Assembly (NCBI GenBank): GCA_003993805.1
Contig: RSEF01000026.1
Coordinates: 4,667,778-4,731,777, forward strand
Reading direction: 5' to 3'
Source: Himantopus leucocephalus
Taxonomy: Eukaryota > Chordata > Aves > Charadriiformes > Recurvirostridae
Length of the DNA stretch: 64,000 nucleotides
This document shows, one piece after another, positions 11,320 through 24,400 of the stretch. Below the pieces are notes generated by a model. The model was not told the DNA's origin and made no database searches. It was given only the letters and a program-made list of their open reading frames with translations. Positions within the stretch are counted from its first letter, which is position 1. Each line of letters starts with the position of its first letter. The translations under genes were made by a program, and so were the position numbers.

Positions 11320-12491
11320 ATGTAATCACCAGAAGTATAACAGGATGTAAAAATGACTCGCTCACTCTTAGAAATCCTTGTACTACAGTAAATATCCATG
11401 ATTTTTCTGTACCCTTTTACTCTTTTTTGTGCTTGCGCTGACAGCCATAGGTATCTCAGGTAGCCAACTGCTCTCTGCTCACTGCTTTAAGTGCTGGTGT
11501 ACTGTTTGTCCAGAAATGAGCAGTATAAAAGCCGCATGTAAATAAGCAACACGAAAGCACTGTTTCCCTCCTCCACTCGACCCTCTGTGAAGGCAAAAAC
11601 CTTGAATGGAAAGAAAATGTTCACTTTCAACTGTCTTCTTCAATGTAAAAGCTGCAAAATTCATAATTGGACTTCCTTTTTCAAAAAAATCCATATTACA
11701 TTGTGGCAAGTAAATGTAACAAATATTTAATTTCCCTCCAATACAAAGTGCCTTCACAAAAGTAGTGAATCAGACCAAACATCTGTTTAGCTAAATATCT
11801 TGCTTCCTACAATAACGTCTAAAGCGTAACCATGGAAGGGTATAAGACTAGGACACACACGTATTAAAGGGCTCCAGAATATTCTCTCAGCCCCCAGAAA
11901 CTTGCATTTTAAGGGTTTCTTAAATCAGAAGACAGCATTGGTCCTCCCTGGATTTCCTTTCCAGTAATGTGTTCATTTTCCCTCGAACCCATACAAATTT
12001 CCCATGCTCATAATGTTCCACAGCAACGGGAAGAACAGTCATCTTCGCTTTACTCTGAGAGTGGCTTTTGTTGCCCCCTACTTCTCATGTTGTAGAAAGC
12101 ACACTAGCATTACCTTTGCAATGTCTCTCATGACTTAGCAGAATTCTATCAGATGTCTCCCTTTTTCAGCATTATTTTACTCCTTTCCAGACTGAAGTGT
12201 TCAACTTATTAAGCTGCTTCTGCATGAAAAATAATTGCATACTCTTCGTTGCCCTTCTCACCCTTCTTTAAACCCTTTTCCACTCTACTATCTTCCTTTT
12301 GAAGCAGTGGAACAAGAACTTCACATGTGTGCATGGGGAATTTTAACAGTGACAGAATTTATTCTGCAAGTCACCTTGCTTTTTTTCACTATCACAGACT
12401 AATTAAAAGCAAAAACCTCCAATGACTATTATAGGTATTTTTCCTGATTTTTAATACTCAGCTCAGAGCCAATTACTATAAATGTAAATTA
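11320..12491. other. Unique non-coding DNA
   Basis: About 1.2 kb of AT-rich DNA. The minus-strand open frame 11479-11757 is rich in hydrophobic and aromatic codons typical of translated AT-rich sequence, and no family is recognised. I see no repeat or splice pair. Confidence 0.55.
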
Positions 12492-12584
12492 GGTTTTTGA
12501 GGGTTTTTTGTTGGGTGGGTTTTTTTTTGGTGGTTTTTTTNGTTTTTTTTTGGGTGGTTTTTTTTTTGGTGGTTTTTTTTTTTT
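12492..12584. repeat. G/T simple repeat (GGTGG plus T runs)
   Basis: Tracts of eight to twelve T are separated by GGTGG or GGGTGGG blocks, giving an irregular minisatellite with a unit of roughly 13-18 bp. One undetermined base (N, 12541) falls inside it, consistent with sequencing trouble in homopolymers. A translated open frame across it gives only Gly-Gly-Phe-Phe repeats and is an artefact. Confidence 0.9.
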
Positions 12585-13690
12585 ATCCTGGTACATCACT
12601 TCACATTACCTACACTATCTTTCCTTTCATTTGACACCTAATGTAACAACATTCTCCTGTAATTCCTCAGGGAGACGGAAGACTAGAGCCAACCATGAAA
12701 TCAGAGGCTCCTGGTTCTTTTCCCATGCCCAGTCACTTAGGAATGCTGAAGAGCCTGGGCTCAAGACCCCTGAACGACTTCCTGGAAATTGGCTACTTCA
12801 TCACGTCTTGTTGCCTACCTTCCAAACCGTTCATTTCAGCATATAAGGACTCTACTCTCACAGACCATGACAGCCTAGCGGCTTCAGTACTGAAATGTGG
12901 TTTCTGAAATATATCATTATGATTTTGATATCATTTCAGACTAGGAAATTTTACAATGTTTTTAGTTGGTTCCATTTAAGTGCATTTCCCATTACCTGTA
13001 GCATGAACAGCATTTTGCACACCAATTGTTCAGCAATAACTACATGACTTTTACTCCAAACAAGCAAGGTAACAAGGCGGCTTATTCCCTGCTCTGCAGC
13101 TCTGTCTTCAACGCTCAAGGCTTCTCTTGAAGGACAGCCTCAGCGTACTGCAAACACGGACTTCAAGGATGCCAAAGGGCAGTCTAACTAGAGAGTGTTC
13201 ACTCAACCAAAATTTGTTGCAGTTTTAATTTATACAGTTATGTTACTTACAGCACTTACGTAATTAAACACTTTAACAAGACATCTAGTACTGCATGTAG
13301 TTCTAGCTTATTTAGCAATATCAAATATTTATAGCTATGCAGTTACAGTTTACGTGTCACCAGAATAAGTTCAGTTCATGGAGACATCACACTAAGGACA
13401 AGTGAAATTTTACTTGAAAGTCCCCTAAAACAAGAAGAAAAAAACGTGCTTTAGCAGTAGATTACTTTTGTCACTAACTAGAACAAATAGTAAATTTCCT
13501 GTTCATAGTCAGAGAGACTGAGGAATAATTTTTATTGACGATAACTGGTTTTACACCTGATTCATAAATCGGCAGATTACACAAAGTCTCTGACTTATGT
13601 TTTGTCAGTAAGTAGAAACTAATGGTGCCTCCTAAGAGAAAGACACCTGTAATCCTCCACAGCTTACAGCTGTAATTCATATACTGTGGC

Positions 13691-13765
13691 AGAAAGAATG
13701 GGGAAGGACGAGGGCAAGGGGAAGGGGAAGAGAGGAGAACAACGGGAGAGGAAAACGAAGAGGAA
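13691..13765 (+). repeat. Purine-rich tract with G-quadruplex motif
   Basis: Some 75 bp are almost entirely A and G on the plus strand. Four G runs at 13700-13703, 13712-13714, 13718-13721 and 13724-13727 are separated by loops of 8, 3 and 2 bases, close to the standard intramolecular G-quadruplex pattern (first loop one base too long for the usual limit of 7). Such polypurine stretches can also form triplex DNA. No regulatory role can be read from the sequence. Confidence 0.7.
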
Positions 13766-16732
13766 TTGTGGAGCTCCTCTACTTTCCCTGGTCTTGCATT
13801 TTGTGAGGAAAACAGATTAAATAAAGATTATGAACTTCAATTCTATGCTATAATTTTACATGAATTTTTGTGAGGAAGTTAAATCATTAAACGATTAAAT
13901 TCATAAAAGATAGTGACATCAAAATGTACCAGTATTGCCAATAATTTCCAGGGAAGTTCCTGTCTCAGTTGATGTAAACAATCATAGTTCTACTGAATTC
14001 TATGTGTTTTCACTTTAAATCTTTCCAGACGATTTAAAATCAATGATTAAAACACCTAAGTTTTGCATGGCTGATCTAAACTGTGAATTCAGAACCATGT
14101 GCTAAGATCAAATGCACCGAAGCACGCAGGGAATAAGGCACTCCAGAGCAATGATCATGCCACGTGCTGGGAAGTTTAACTGGCTCAGCCTAAGCAGCAA
14201 AGACTACCCAAAAAGTGACAATGAGGCTAGAGCACATCTAAAACCTTATAGCTCACTGGGAATTGCGTATTTTGCTCAAGTCTGTAAGGAACCACATAGG
14301 ATTCACAGCCTGGAGCCACTCTCAACCATAAGCACCTGCAACTCCATTTTCAAAATCCTCTATAGCCGCCACTCATTGGAAATGCAGCAGCAAACACAAC
14401 TGCTTGCACTGCAGCGCCTGCACTACTGCACACTGCGCCCCTTCCCGATGCTGGCTCAGTTCTTACTGCGCTCATCCAGGAAGCAAGAGGCATAACGTGA
14501 ATTTCTTCTTTCTGTAAAAGCACAACAACCCACATCTTCCATCTTCTGCGCGAGTGTTCTAAATGCCAACCTGTTGTATTAGGAGTGGGCACTAGTGCAG
14601 AGCAGAGCAAAGCCAAGCCCACCCTAGTTTCTAAGGACCTCTGACCTACAGGCCAGCATTAACCCTACTCTGAGAACATTTGTTGGATGCAATCCCCTTG
14701 GGATCGCGAGAGGTGATCGCCACATTTCTAGCATCTGATCCGATTTGCCTACTGAGAAGCTCAGGGAAGGCAACCGCTTCGTTCAGAGCCTCGTGGCTCT
14801 ATGTCCTAAACACCTAAACCTTCCCAAGACTGCTGTGTCTCCAGGGTCTTAATTAACTTTAAAATGAAAGAGTAAAACGACAGCTGATGGTAGTGCAGTA
14901 GATACACAGAGGTTTTTCCACATCAGTATTTTAAAATTAGGTGACCTAACTCAGCCTTCTGATTTTTCTGAACTTGGAATCTGGCTCTTTATGTAAAGTC
15001 TTTTGAATATGAAAGACCACATACGAATGTCACCTGTTATCTGGGCTGGATGGGAGGTGCTATTTTTGGCAGCATTAATTTTTTATAGAACTTCTTTATG
15101 TCCAAGATTCCTCAGTATTTATATTGTAGTTACGTGTCCGTGTCCTCTGGGAGTCTTGGTCTGAGAACTTTCTGCTGTGGTTTTGTTCAGTATTTGAATT
15201 AGCATTCAGTTTCTTTTTTGTGCCACAGAGTCATGCCCCCAACTCCCAAGGCTGAAGTTTGGGGATTTTTACCCCTCTTTGGAGAACTTACTGTCTGACA
15301 CTAATGCCCTGAGCCTACAGATTAACCATCCTGGCATATTTAAAGCCTAAAATTTGAAAACAACCAAATGAGCTATAAAGGTGAAACATGGCGCTATCAG
15401 AGAATAAATGTTACATTGATGGATCAGCTGGCAACATTTCAGGAGATATATGGCATTTGCTCTCATCTCCTCGTGGCAGTCCGTGAATCTTATTTTTCTT
15501 TTCAAGGGAATGACCATAGGGAATTATATGCTAACACAGATGGCTAAAATATACCGGTCCATCAAAAGCTGAACCTGGTGATCTGCTACATTGCAGTTTA
15601 ATTTCATAGAAAGAAAGTCACTGTTTCTCAGCACATTAACTCCTCAGAAATGCCACTCCATACTTTGGGTTTTTTTGCCTGTAAGGACAAGTGCAGACTA
15701 TAAACAGAGGCAATCATCCTTTTTTTTCTAAATGGAAGACACTGCAGAATTCCCTTCATTAAACAGCATATGCAAATAAGAAACATAACTTCAGAGTAAC
15801 CAGAAAAAGGAACAAAAATCCACAGTTGCTGTGTCTGGAGGGCTGCAGACCACAGAACCACTTCACCCACAATAAAAACATGAAAAAAAAATAGACTCCA
15901 GCAACCTGTGATACATAACCAGATATTTACATTTCAGTCTAATAATTTTTGAAGACCCACAGGTATACTCCAGACAACAGACTTTTCCTTTACCAGAAAC
16001 AGCATCCAAAGAAAACCAGAGAATGCTGTACATCACATTTACTTAAGTTCTTTAATTGCTCTGACTGCACCTGAAATTACTCCATGTTTTACACTGCTTA
16101 CTGTTCTTACTTTTAAGAATTTCAAGGGACAGTTGAATACCATGAAATGTGATAGCAATTGCAATAAAAATAAACGCAATACCTTCAGAACATTGTCTTA
16201 AACATCTATGTAACAGATGCTGATCCTTTGCCTTAAGGTTAGAATGGATGCGTTCAGCATCTGCTACTGAGTCACCGTGACAGAGATTAGAACGTTATGT
16301 TTGTGTTTAGATTATCTGCTATAAATGCATCCGGGTGACTGTCCTGGGATTAATTTGAAGAGGTCTGACATTTGCGTACTATCACCTTATTGTTATCTCG
16401 TCCTCACAGGGTTTATTTGGCAATTCTGTAACTACCTCCCCCATTCAACTAAAGGAAAGGAAATAAGAAAATGGAAAAGGTCAGACTTCTGCAGTAATCT
16501 TCAACATGTGTTTAACATTTACATCACAAAAATTAATGTAATAACTGTAACTACAGGCCCACAAGCCAAAGGACAGAAGCTCTTTTTCCTTTGTGGTGCA
16601 AGCACCTTCTCACACAGAATCTGCCACTGATTCTTTTCCCAAGTGCATGAGATTTATTTCCCATTCTCTTCCAAGATGCCAGCAACCCAGCCTCTAGCTA
16701 AAGTTTGCTAAGACAACTATTTTTGACTTCTC

Positions 16733-16756
16733 TTGATGAAACTGTTGATGAAACTG
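16733..16756 (+). repeat. Perfect 12-bp tandem duplication
   Basis: TTGATGAAACTG occurs twice head to tail (16733-16744 and 16745-16756). It is probably a recent replication-slippage event and may vary in copy number between individuals. Confidence 0.9.
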
Positions 16757-19700
16757 TCACATTCTAAACACTTGCTCTTTCCACCATCACAAATGCTCAG
16801 GCGGAGGAACAGCTGGACTAGATTTGGGGTGCTGGAGATGCATACAGGTTTACAGTGTCATGTCTGCTAAATCACTAGGGAACAGAATACTGCCAAATTT
16901 TCATCCAGCCTTTACTGGGGCACAGTATTAGTCCACATATAATTAAATGCAAAGCTTTTCTGACTCTGAGCTATTCAGAGAACAAAATCTTCTTAAAACT
17001 ACTGGGCCCAAATAGATTGACTGTTACTAGTATTTTCCATTCTCACTATGCCAGTTCAAACCACCGCTGTCAGTGGGAGTAGGAGACATTTGTTAGTACA
17101 GGTTATTGTAGCTTAATGGAGTTTGCCTTCTAGTGAACTGGAAGCTCACCTGTCTGCCATGAAGTCTGAAGATAGTCACGCCATCTATTTCACTGAGGTA
17201 AAGTTGGACCCTGAAGTCTGAAAACCGCAATATTTCGTGTGGTTCTGAATACATACCAAATATCCTCAGCTTCCAAAATCCACTTTGCAACAGGAGGCCG
17301 TTGAGTGAGTGCTCAATTATCTATGTGTCAACCAATGCATGCTACTACATCCAGAGCCTTTTCAGCATTGTGGAACTGTGACATTTTAATGTGAGCAGAG
17401 AAAGCATCTGGATCCATTTGTTTTGCTACTTGCATCCACAACCTAAAAACTGCAGCAGAGCGTTGTATGCCTTTAACAGAGCAGGGCAGGGATAACTTGT
17501 GGCTATTTTAATTACATCAATCCAATATGGGATTTTTTTATATGTATTGATTTATGTCAGCACATTGCAAAGTAATTCCAAGGGACAGCCTGAAAATGTG
17601 GTACACGATCACTTACATTGAAAAACACAGTCATCATATCGCATGAAAGGACTGAAAAGAAAAGGAAAAAGGCCAGACCTATAAAGGCAGTTGAACTCCA
17701 ATGCATAAGCAGTGCTGCTTCATGGAGATCCTCCAACAAAGTAGTGACAAGATGCGGTACTCTCAACACAAATGATGGAGACTGACAGACCTCTATGACT
17801 TTGACAGAAATTACAAAATAATGGAGAAATTGGAGCAAAATCTCCTATATAATGGCAAAAGATTATCAGTGGTAGCCCAAGAAAAGACATCAAACACATG
17901 ATAGGGTACTAAATGCAGTCTTTGTCATGTAGCATCTTTAAGTCAACATCTACAGTTGTCTAGGACAGGCAAACTCAGGCCAAGGCAACAGAAGTTGAGG
18001 CTTATGTCCTAGGATCATGTTAAAATTTAAGAAAGAAGCAACAGCTTGCTTTTTTGTTATCTGGGAGCTAATGTGAAGGTACTAATTTAATTTTCAAACA
18101 TCCTTGCTGAAATACACTCAATGCTAAATTGAGAAGTGTCCTTGAAAACCTCAGAAGTGAGGAAATGAGCAGGAGTGAACAGTGCCTCCCTTTTGATATC
18201 TGGGTTCCTGGAAGCTTTTCTGAAACAATGACAGTGAGGTAACGAGATGCAACCACTTACAAGGTGTTACCTATTGTGAGGGAAAACTATGGAGAACCAC
18301 ATCTCGCTTTAAAAAGCTTCCTATTCTACTAATTTACTCAGAGATGGCAGCTTGAAAGAACATGGTCTTCTGAAACTGCCTGCTGTAGAGCACAGCATGA
18401 GAAATACATGCAGAGCTCTAATTTCTAATATAAACACATTTTAATCTGAAGCTGTTTGAAAAGTTAGACAAATGCTTCAATTTAGCACATCTCTATCTCA
18501 GTACAAAAGAACTCTAAATGCTAGAAAGCTCGCAGAAGATATCACAGGAGCCTCTTCTCCTCAGAGGAACTGGAGAAAGTCACATGCGACAACTCCCCGA
18601 AAGGAAAGTGTTGGAAGCCCTCTTTGCAGCAGGTGAAGGAAAATGCGCGTTTAGGTAAGGAATCTGTCACAGATCTGACACGAGCTCTAGCATGATAAAA
18701 GAAGGCATAAGACAAGTTGACTATGAAAGTGTTTGAAACGTCAGCCAAATCCATTTCTCACATTGCATAAGCTACCAACAGAAATGGGCAATGTCCAGTT
18801 TTGCAAAGTGATGCATTTTGACTGTGATGGTGCCATAGTGAACATTTCACTTTAGTGTCAGGTTTGTAAAACGTAAAATCTGAATTATCTGCCTTTGCTG
18901 TTTCTTTTCTGGATAGTTTCCAGCGTGGCATACTGGCTTTAACAATCAACATAACCCACCACTTTCTAGTGGCATTAATTATCACTTCCTTCTGCAGTTT
19001 TATAATGCAAAAGAGATAAAAATCTGAGAAAAAAAAAAGTAGCTTATGAAGTCCACAATAAGAATAAGTTTTAATATAATGCATTAGTTCCTTCTCATTT
19101 GATTCTAGTGAGGACAATATGATTCCAGGAATGTGTTTGGTCCAAAAGTTTCAATGTCACTGAAATCCTAATCTTTAGAAAACACTGGAAGATGAACTTT
19201 GACTGTATAGACCTTTAAATAAAAATAGCATTTTTACTAATGTATTCTTCCCAAGTGCCTACTTCTTCCTAGTATGTTTCCCAGCCTAATACTGTATGTT
19301 TTTGCAGCTGGCAATTGACACTGCCAATGAGTCTTTACGTTCAATGTTATTTAATATATTCCCATCAGAAAGCTATTTTTACTATTCAATTTCAGTATCT
19401 TCTTGAAGTGTCTTGCATGTAATGTTCATATTTTAATTTGCATTTTTTCCCATAGGATAAGTAAATAAAGATTCAAACAACAATATTGAAAGAATTCAGG
19501 CTTGTTTGCTGAGAGAATTTTATAGAATAGAAAACTGCTTTGTTCTACCAAAAATAAAGGAAAAAATGCACTTTATGCTTCAGACAGCTATACTGGAGAT
19601 AACTGATACAGCACCATCATAATGGGACATTTGCCTTTAATTTTATAGGTATAGCAAAATAACATACTCGGTTGTCATTATAAATGGTAGGATGAAAAGT

Positions 19701-21398
19701 TCCCAAAATAGTGTCCCAATCTACAGAACAATCTCTTAAACAGCTACAACTGTCCCTTCGAGAAGTAGTCTGTGCGGATCTGTGTGCACATGCCATTTTT
19801 CCATGGAACTGGCATTTCCTGGCCTAGCATTATGCGCTCGGCTAAACCCATGCCACCCAATCTTCCCGTAATGTTTCAGCAGCACGCTTGCAAGCAATCA
19901 CGCGTCACACAGTCCTGTGTTCTGCTGTCACAGTCGCAGGGTGATGCAGTGGGAACCTTCAGGCTTGCATCCAGAGGAAACACCAGCCTGCTCTAGGGCT
20001 CAGGACTGTTCTTTGTGCCAAGGGCACTGGAGTTCAGTGCTCTCAAACTCAAAACATCTAGCAAAACGGAATCAGTTCCACCTGAGAGTACAGCCGTGGC
20101 ATCGACTACAAATGGTTCTTTCATTTACACTTCACATATATTTTGCTCACGAAACTGTAATTGGCATTTTGTCTATATTGCTCACAAAGCTCACAATAGC
20201 ATTGGGTTAATTTACAGCGTTTGAAGAGTAGATGTAACTTACATATGTTTGCTCAGGACATATCTGCCATTGCTGCATTACAGTAAGATGTAAATTTCCT
20301 TTCTGCTATAGACTACTAAATAAGCGTACTCTGTCCCTTCCTCTGGACTGAGAAAATTTTTATTCACACACAACCAGTATAAAAATACTGTGACCTCTTT
20401 AACAATCTTCAAGCCAATACTTTCTGCTGAATTGGAAAAATAATGTTATGTGGCTACAGAAATAATGTTTGTGTTTTATCAGTGTTGTTCCCGCCAAAGG
20501 CTGGATTATCTGTTTCACATCCATTTAAGCACAGGAAGGTTATAACAGGGCAGACAGCAATCTGGACTTTATTGGCTGGGAAAACTGACCTCATAAATCT
20601 GATTTGATACATCTGTCCTTTCGGCTGTCTGCATATATGCCCATGCATCCCGTTGGCCATGTGCCTGCTCAGTGGTAGATCAGCTTCTGTGGCTACTGCA
20701 CAGAGGATTTTCCATCTCTCCCTCTCTGCTACAAAAATAAATATATTGAAAGAAGTGCAGAAGGGAAGACATGTTTATGGTTGCTCGTAGGTGCTCAAAA
20801 GAGACAACGTACTGTTAAGATGAACAGTCAGGAAACTACCTAGAGCGATGTTGATTGTGTCTATCCATCTATTTCTGTAAGCAGACACTGACATGACTCT
20901 CATTGGCATCCTTTCTGAGCACACAGGAGAGTCTAAGAATGGAGTACATCACTACACAATGCTGCAGGCCATCTCACATCCCAAACGCCTTACAGCTCCC
21001 ACTCCAACAGCAAAAGATTGGTATCTACCACTTGAACCCAGTTAAAAATACCAAACTTCCAAAGAGACCAAGTTTCAAGTAGGGAATGAAGGCTCAGAAC
21101 GAGCACTGTGTAACTACAAAATAGGTGTTATGATGTAACAGTTATTCCAGGTACAGGAATGTGCTGAATTGCATTTACTAGAGTGAAATGTTTCAGTTTG
21201 TTTATCACCAAAGACACATGAAGCCTGTTGCTCTGCAGCACAGTGCACAATAGTGAGTTTTTTGAAGGGAGTCACCAACAATTCCTTTTTCCTCCAGTGT
21301 TGTGGCCATTCCATGCTTTAGGACTATCTATACAGGCTTACACAATTTGTTTTCCATCAGTAAACCAATTTAATATAATAAGTGAATACCAGAGAAAG

Positions 21399-21433
21399 AA
21401 AAAAAAAAAAANAAAAAAAAAAAAAAAAAAAAA
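21399..21433. repeat. Poly(A) run with one undetermined base
   Basis: About 35 A with an N at 21412. Upstream sequence (AGAGAAAG) shows no poly(A) signal and no recognisable retroposed gene, so it reads as a simple homopolymer, not the tail of a processed pseudogene. The flanking open frame through Lys codons is an artefact. Confidence 0.9.
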
Positions 21434-24400
21434 GAGAGCACATTTCACTCATTGCCTTTTCAAAATGAAGACGGCCAATCTATTTAAATAAAAGTCCCTA
21501 TACCAATAGGCAGTTTTTAAAACTGCTCACACTCTACCTGGAAAAGTGACACTGTATGATGGAAGTAGGAACAAATTAAAGATTAAACATTGTCATTTTA
21601 GAATGTTTCCCTCCTGCCTTAGATTTTCTTTTTTGATGGACACATGGGTAATGTCATGACTGACAAACATTTCTGTTTCAAATGTCTGACTTAGTTGCTA
21701 GATGCATATAACAGCAGGAAAATATATACCTAAGAAGCCTGGCATCTGTACTGATTTATGTGTGTTTCAGGCACTGTTGTTTAACTTCATAGCCGGAGAG
21801 TAGAGGATTAAAAACCAGATTAGACTCCACACTATAGATCCAATTTTCTGCTATGTGCTGAGAGGACGCAGCAGTTTGATCAGATTTTACAATTACTCCA
21901 CTTCCCAACAGCTCTTCTAGTAGTGCAGGATAAGATAAGAAGATCATGGGAACAGCAGCTGATAGAATAATCCACCCATTGATTTCTCCTCCCTGCTTAC
22001 ACCGTGTGTTTTAATTGAATTTTGTGGTTTAGCATTGGTTTCAGCCTGTGCTTTCAGAGTCAACTAGAGTACAAAGTAAAGCAGTGGGAAAAATCAAATT
22101 CTTGAATTTTGTCCAAATGGAATTGGACAAAAATAGACTGAAAGATTCTCATTGCAAATTTGACTCTGGAATGAAGGTTGTGTTGGGGTTTTTTTGTTCT
22201 AGTTTGGGTTTTTTTCCTTTTCACTCAGCTCTTCCTTGCAATATGGGCAATGTGAAAAGGAGAATGCTGGGAAAGAGAAACTTTCTTGTTCCCAGCAAGC
22301 AGGTTAAAACATTAAGAGAGGTGGAGATTTTGAAGAACTCACTTTTGACACAGAAGTCACAGAAGAAACTTAGCAGAGCAGGACAAGTTGCCGTCAGTCA
22401 CCTCTTACATAAATACTTTCTCTGCTAGTCATGCTAGAACTTGGTTTGCAGACTCTCATCAATGCATTATGTAAATGCTAATAATTTAAATACTGGACAT
22501 CTAAAGGCATTACAATGTTAAATATAATTCTAAAAGAAAGGGAGGCATTTAAAAATAGAGATGAACAGTTCACTTCCACTCCAGCACTGAGCAGTCTTTA
22601 CATGTCCTGCCTTCCCCATGCTTAAGTTAAGCTTCAGTCAAGTAATAGTGTTTTCTGCCACCCTGAGAACATGGTAGTGCATCACTCTCTTTTTTCCCGC
22701 TTTACCTGGAGAATGCCTTTAAGAATCTAGGAGCTAAGATTTACAAACATGGATGATAATTTTTTTGACGATTTACTAACAACCAAGACTATGGATGATA
22801 CGCTCCAATTCAGTATCTCCCTATTCTCCAGTGTCCCACACAAAGTGCAGGTCACTAATGCCCCTTCCTCAGTGCTGTATACTTTTTTTCAAAAGTTCAA
22901 GTGGCTGAGGAACTGATAGGCCACATGTAAACAGAAAATACATGATGGGAAAAAAAAAAGGCATGCACACAACTTTTCACTCTGACCACAGGGCTGTACA
23001 ATGACTTAGGGCCCACTAAAGAGCTGCATGCATAAAATCAAGATCAGAGCTGAAGAATAAGGGAGGCACTCTGACTATCCTGTAAGTTCCCCAGGACCTC
23101 CAGAACTCCTTAGTAGCTGTTCTTTATAGGAAAACATTAAGCATATGTATTATGTGAGGTTTATAAGTTTGAATTCTGCTCTTAATATAGTAACGCTTAT
23201 AATTCCTAGGTTAATTTCCAAGCAGAATTGCTTTACCCATCTGACAGCTTGCATTTGGAATGACACAAATTTTGGAAAGGCTTATGGAATGACAAATACA
23301 ACGTAAAATTCTGTTTGCATGTCTTGAGGAGAACAGTAAGAAGAGGAAAACCCAAAATACCAACTCTCCCTTCTTGCATAATGAAGAATAGTTTTAAGAC
23401 ATAATGCGGTTCAGCATTTCAAGAGAATCACAGCATAGCAAGGAGAATGGTGCCAAGACACATAGCAGAATGGCAGGAACTCATGTAGCGCCAAGCCTTT
23501 AAGACTACAGATCTTGGATATTCATGCAGAAGCCAGGCATGATGCTACCCACAAGGCAGCTACACATCCATGTCTAGTCACTGACTACACTGCGTGGTCT
23601 TTCGGATTACAAGAACAAAGACAAAATGAGGTGAGAGCCTTCAGCGATACTGATTATCTGCACATTTTTCTCAACAGCAATCAAACCTCCTTTTTATGGC
23701 AATGACTGCTTTATTCTTGTCGTCTTCATGTTTGGAAAGAGGATATGACATGTGCATTGCATTAAGGAAAAGAGGAGTAAGATCAACATCCAGGTTAGAA
23801 CCAGTAACTGTCTCTCATTTGGGGATCATCTGGTCTAAGTGGGGTTCTTCCTGCCATCCAAAGAGGGCCCACATGAGCTCCATCACGGGCTCAAGATGAG
23901 CTAGCCAAAACACGTGCCTTCTCCCACTGCTTCAAGAACAACATTCTCATTGAAACACTCTGTACTTCACCAGACCTGAGGCAGTGCCAGCAAGGTAATT
24001 AACCCATTGATTCCAGGTATAAAATGCTGTGCAAATCTCGTAGTGGTAATACATCCACTTCATCTGTAGTCTCCAAGTCTTCAATAGCATGCAGAGTAAG
24101 TTTTTGTTTGCTGAGCACTACATGACCACATTATATAAGGCTGCTGCTAGCAATATCAAAACATATTAAAAGTTTAACTAAGACAATGTGTTTCACAAGA
24201 ATTTGCTTTCTTTGGAGCTGGAATGTCCCCATAAAAAGGCATGATTTGTACTAGACTCAGCTGTCCAATGATCTGCAAACGCTGCACGTTGTGTCCTGGA
24301 GTAAACCCTGCTTTCTTCAAACCCAAATTGGTTTGGATTCCTCCTGTGCATGCAGAGAGCATTTTCAACTAATGCTACAGCTGCATGTCTTAAACCTGCA

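Larger units (their letters stand above)
12585..21398. other. Long unique non-coding stretch
   Basis: About 8.8 kb without a recognisable gene or large repeat. The longest open frames (14112-14495 plus, 18758-19117 minus) lack domains, a credible start context and splice support. Notable small features are the purine-rich tract at 13691-13765 and the 12-bp tandem duplication at 16733-16756, listed separately. Confidence 0.55.

Noticed and set aside
14112..14495. 127-codon open frame, plus strand, overlapped by a 90-codon minus frame
   Set aside because: Overlapping open frames on both strands indicate stop-poor base composition more than coding; no domain seen.
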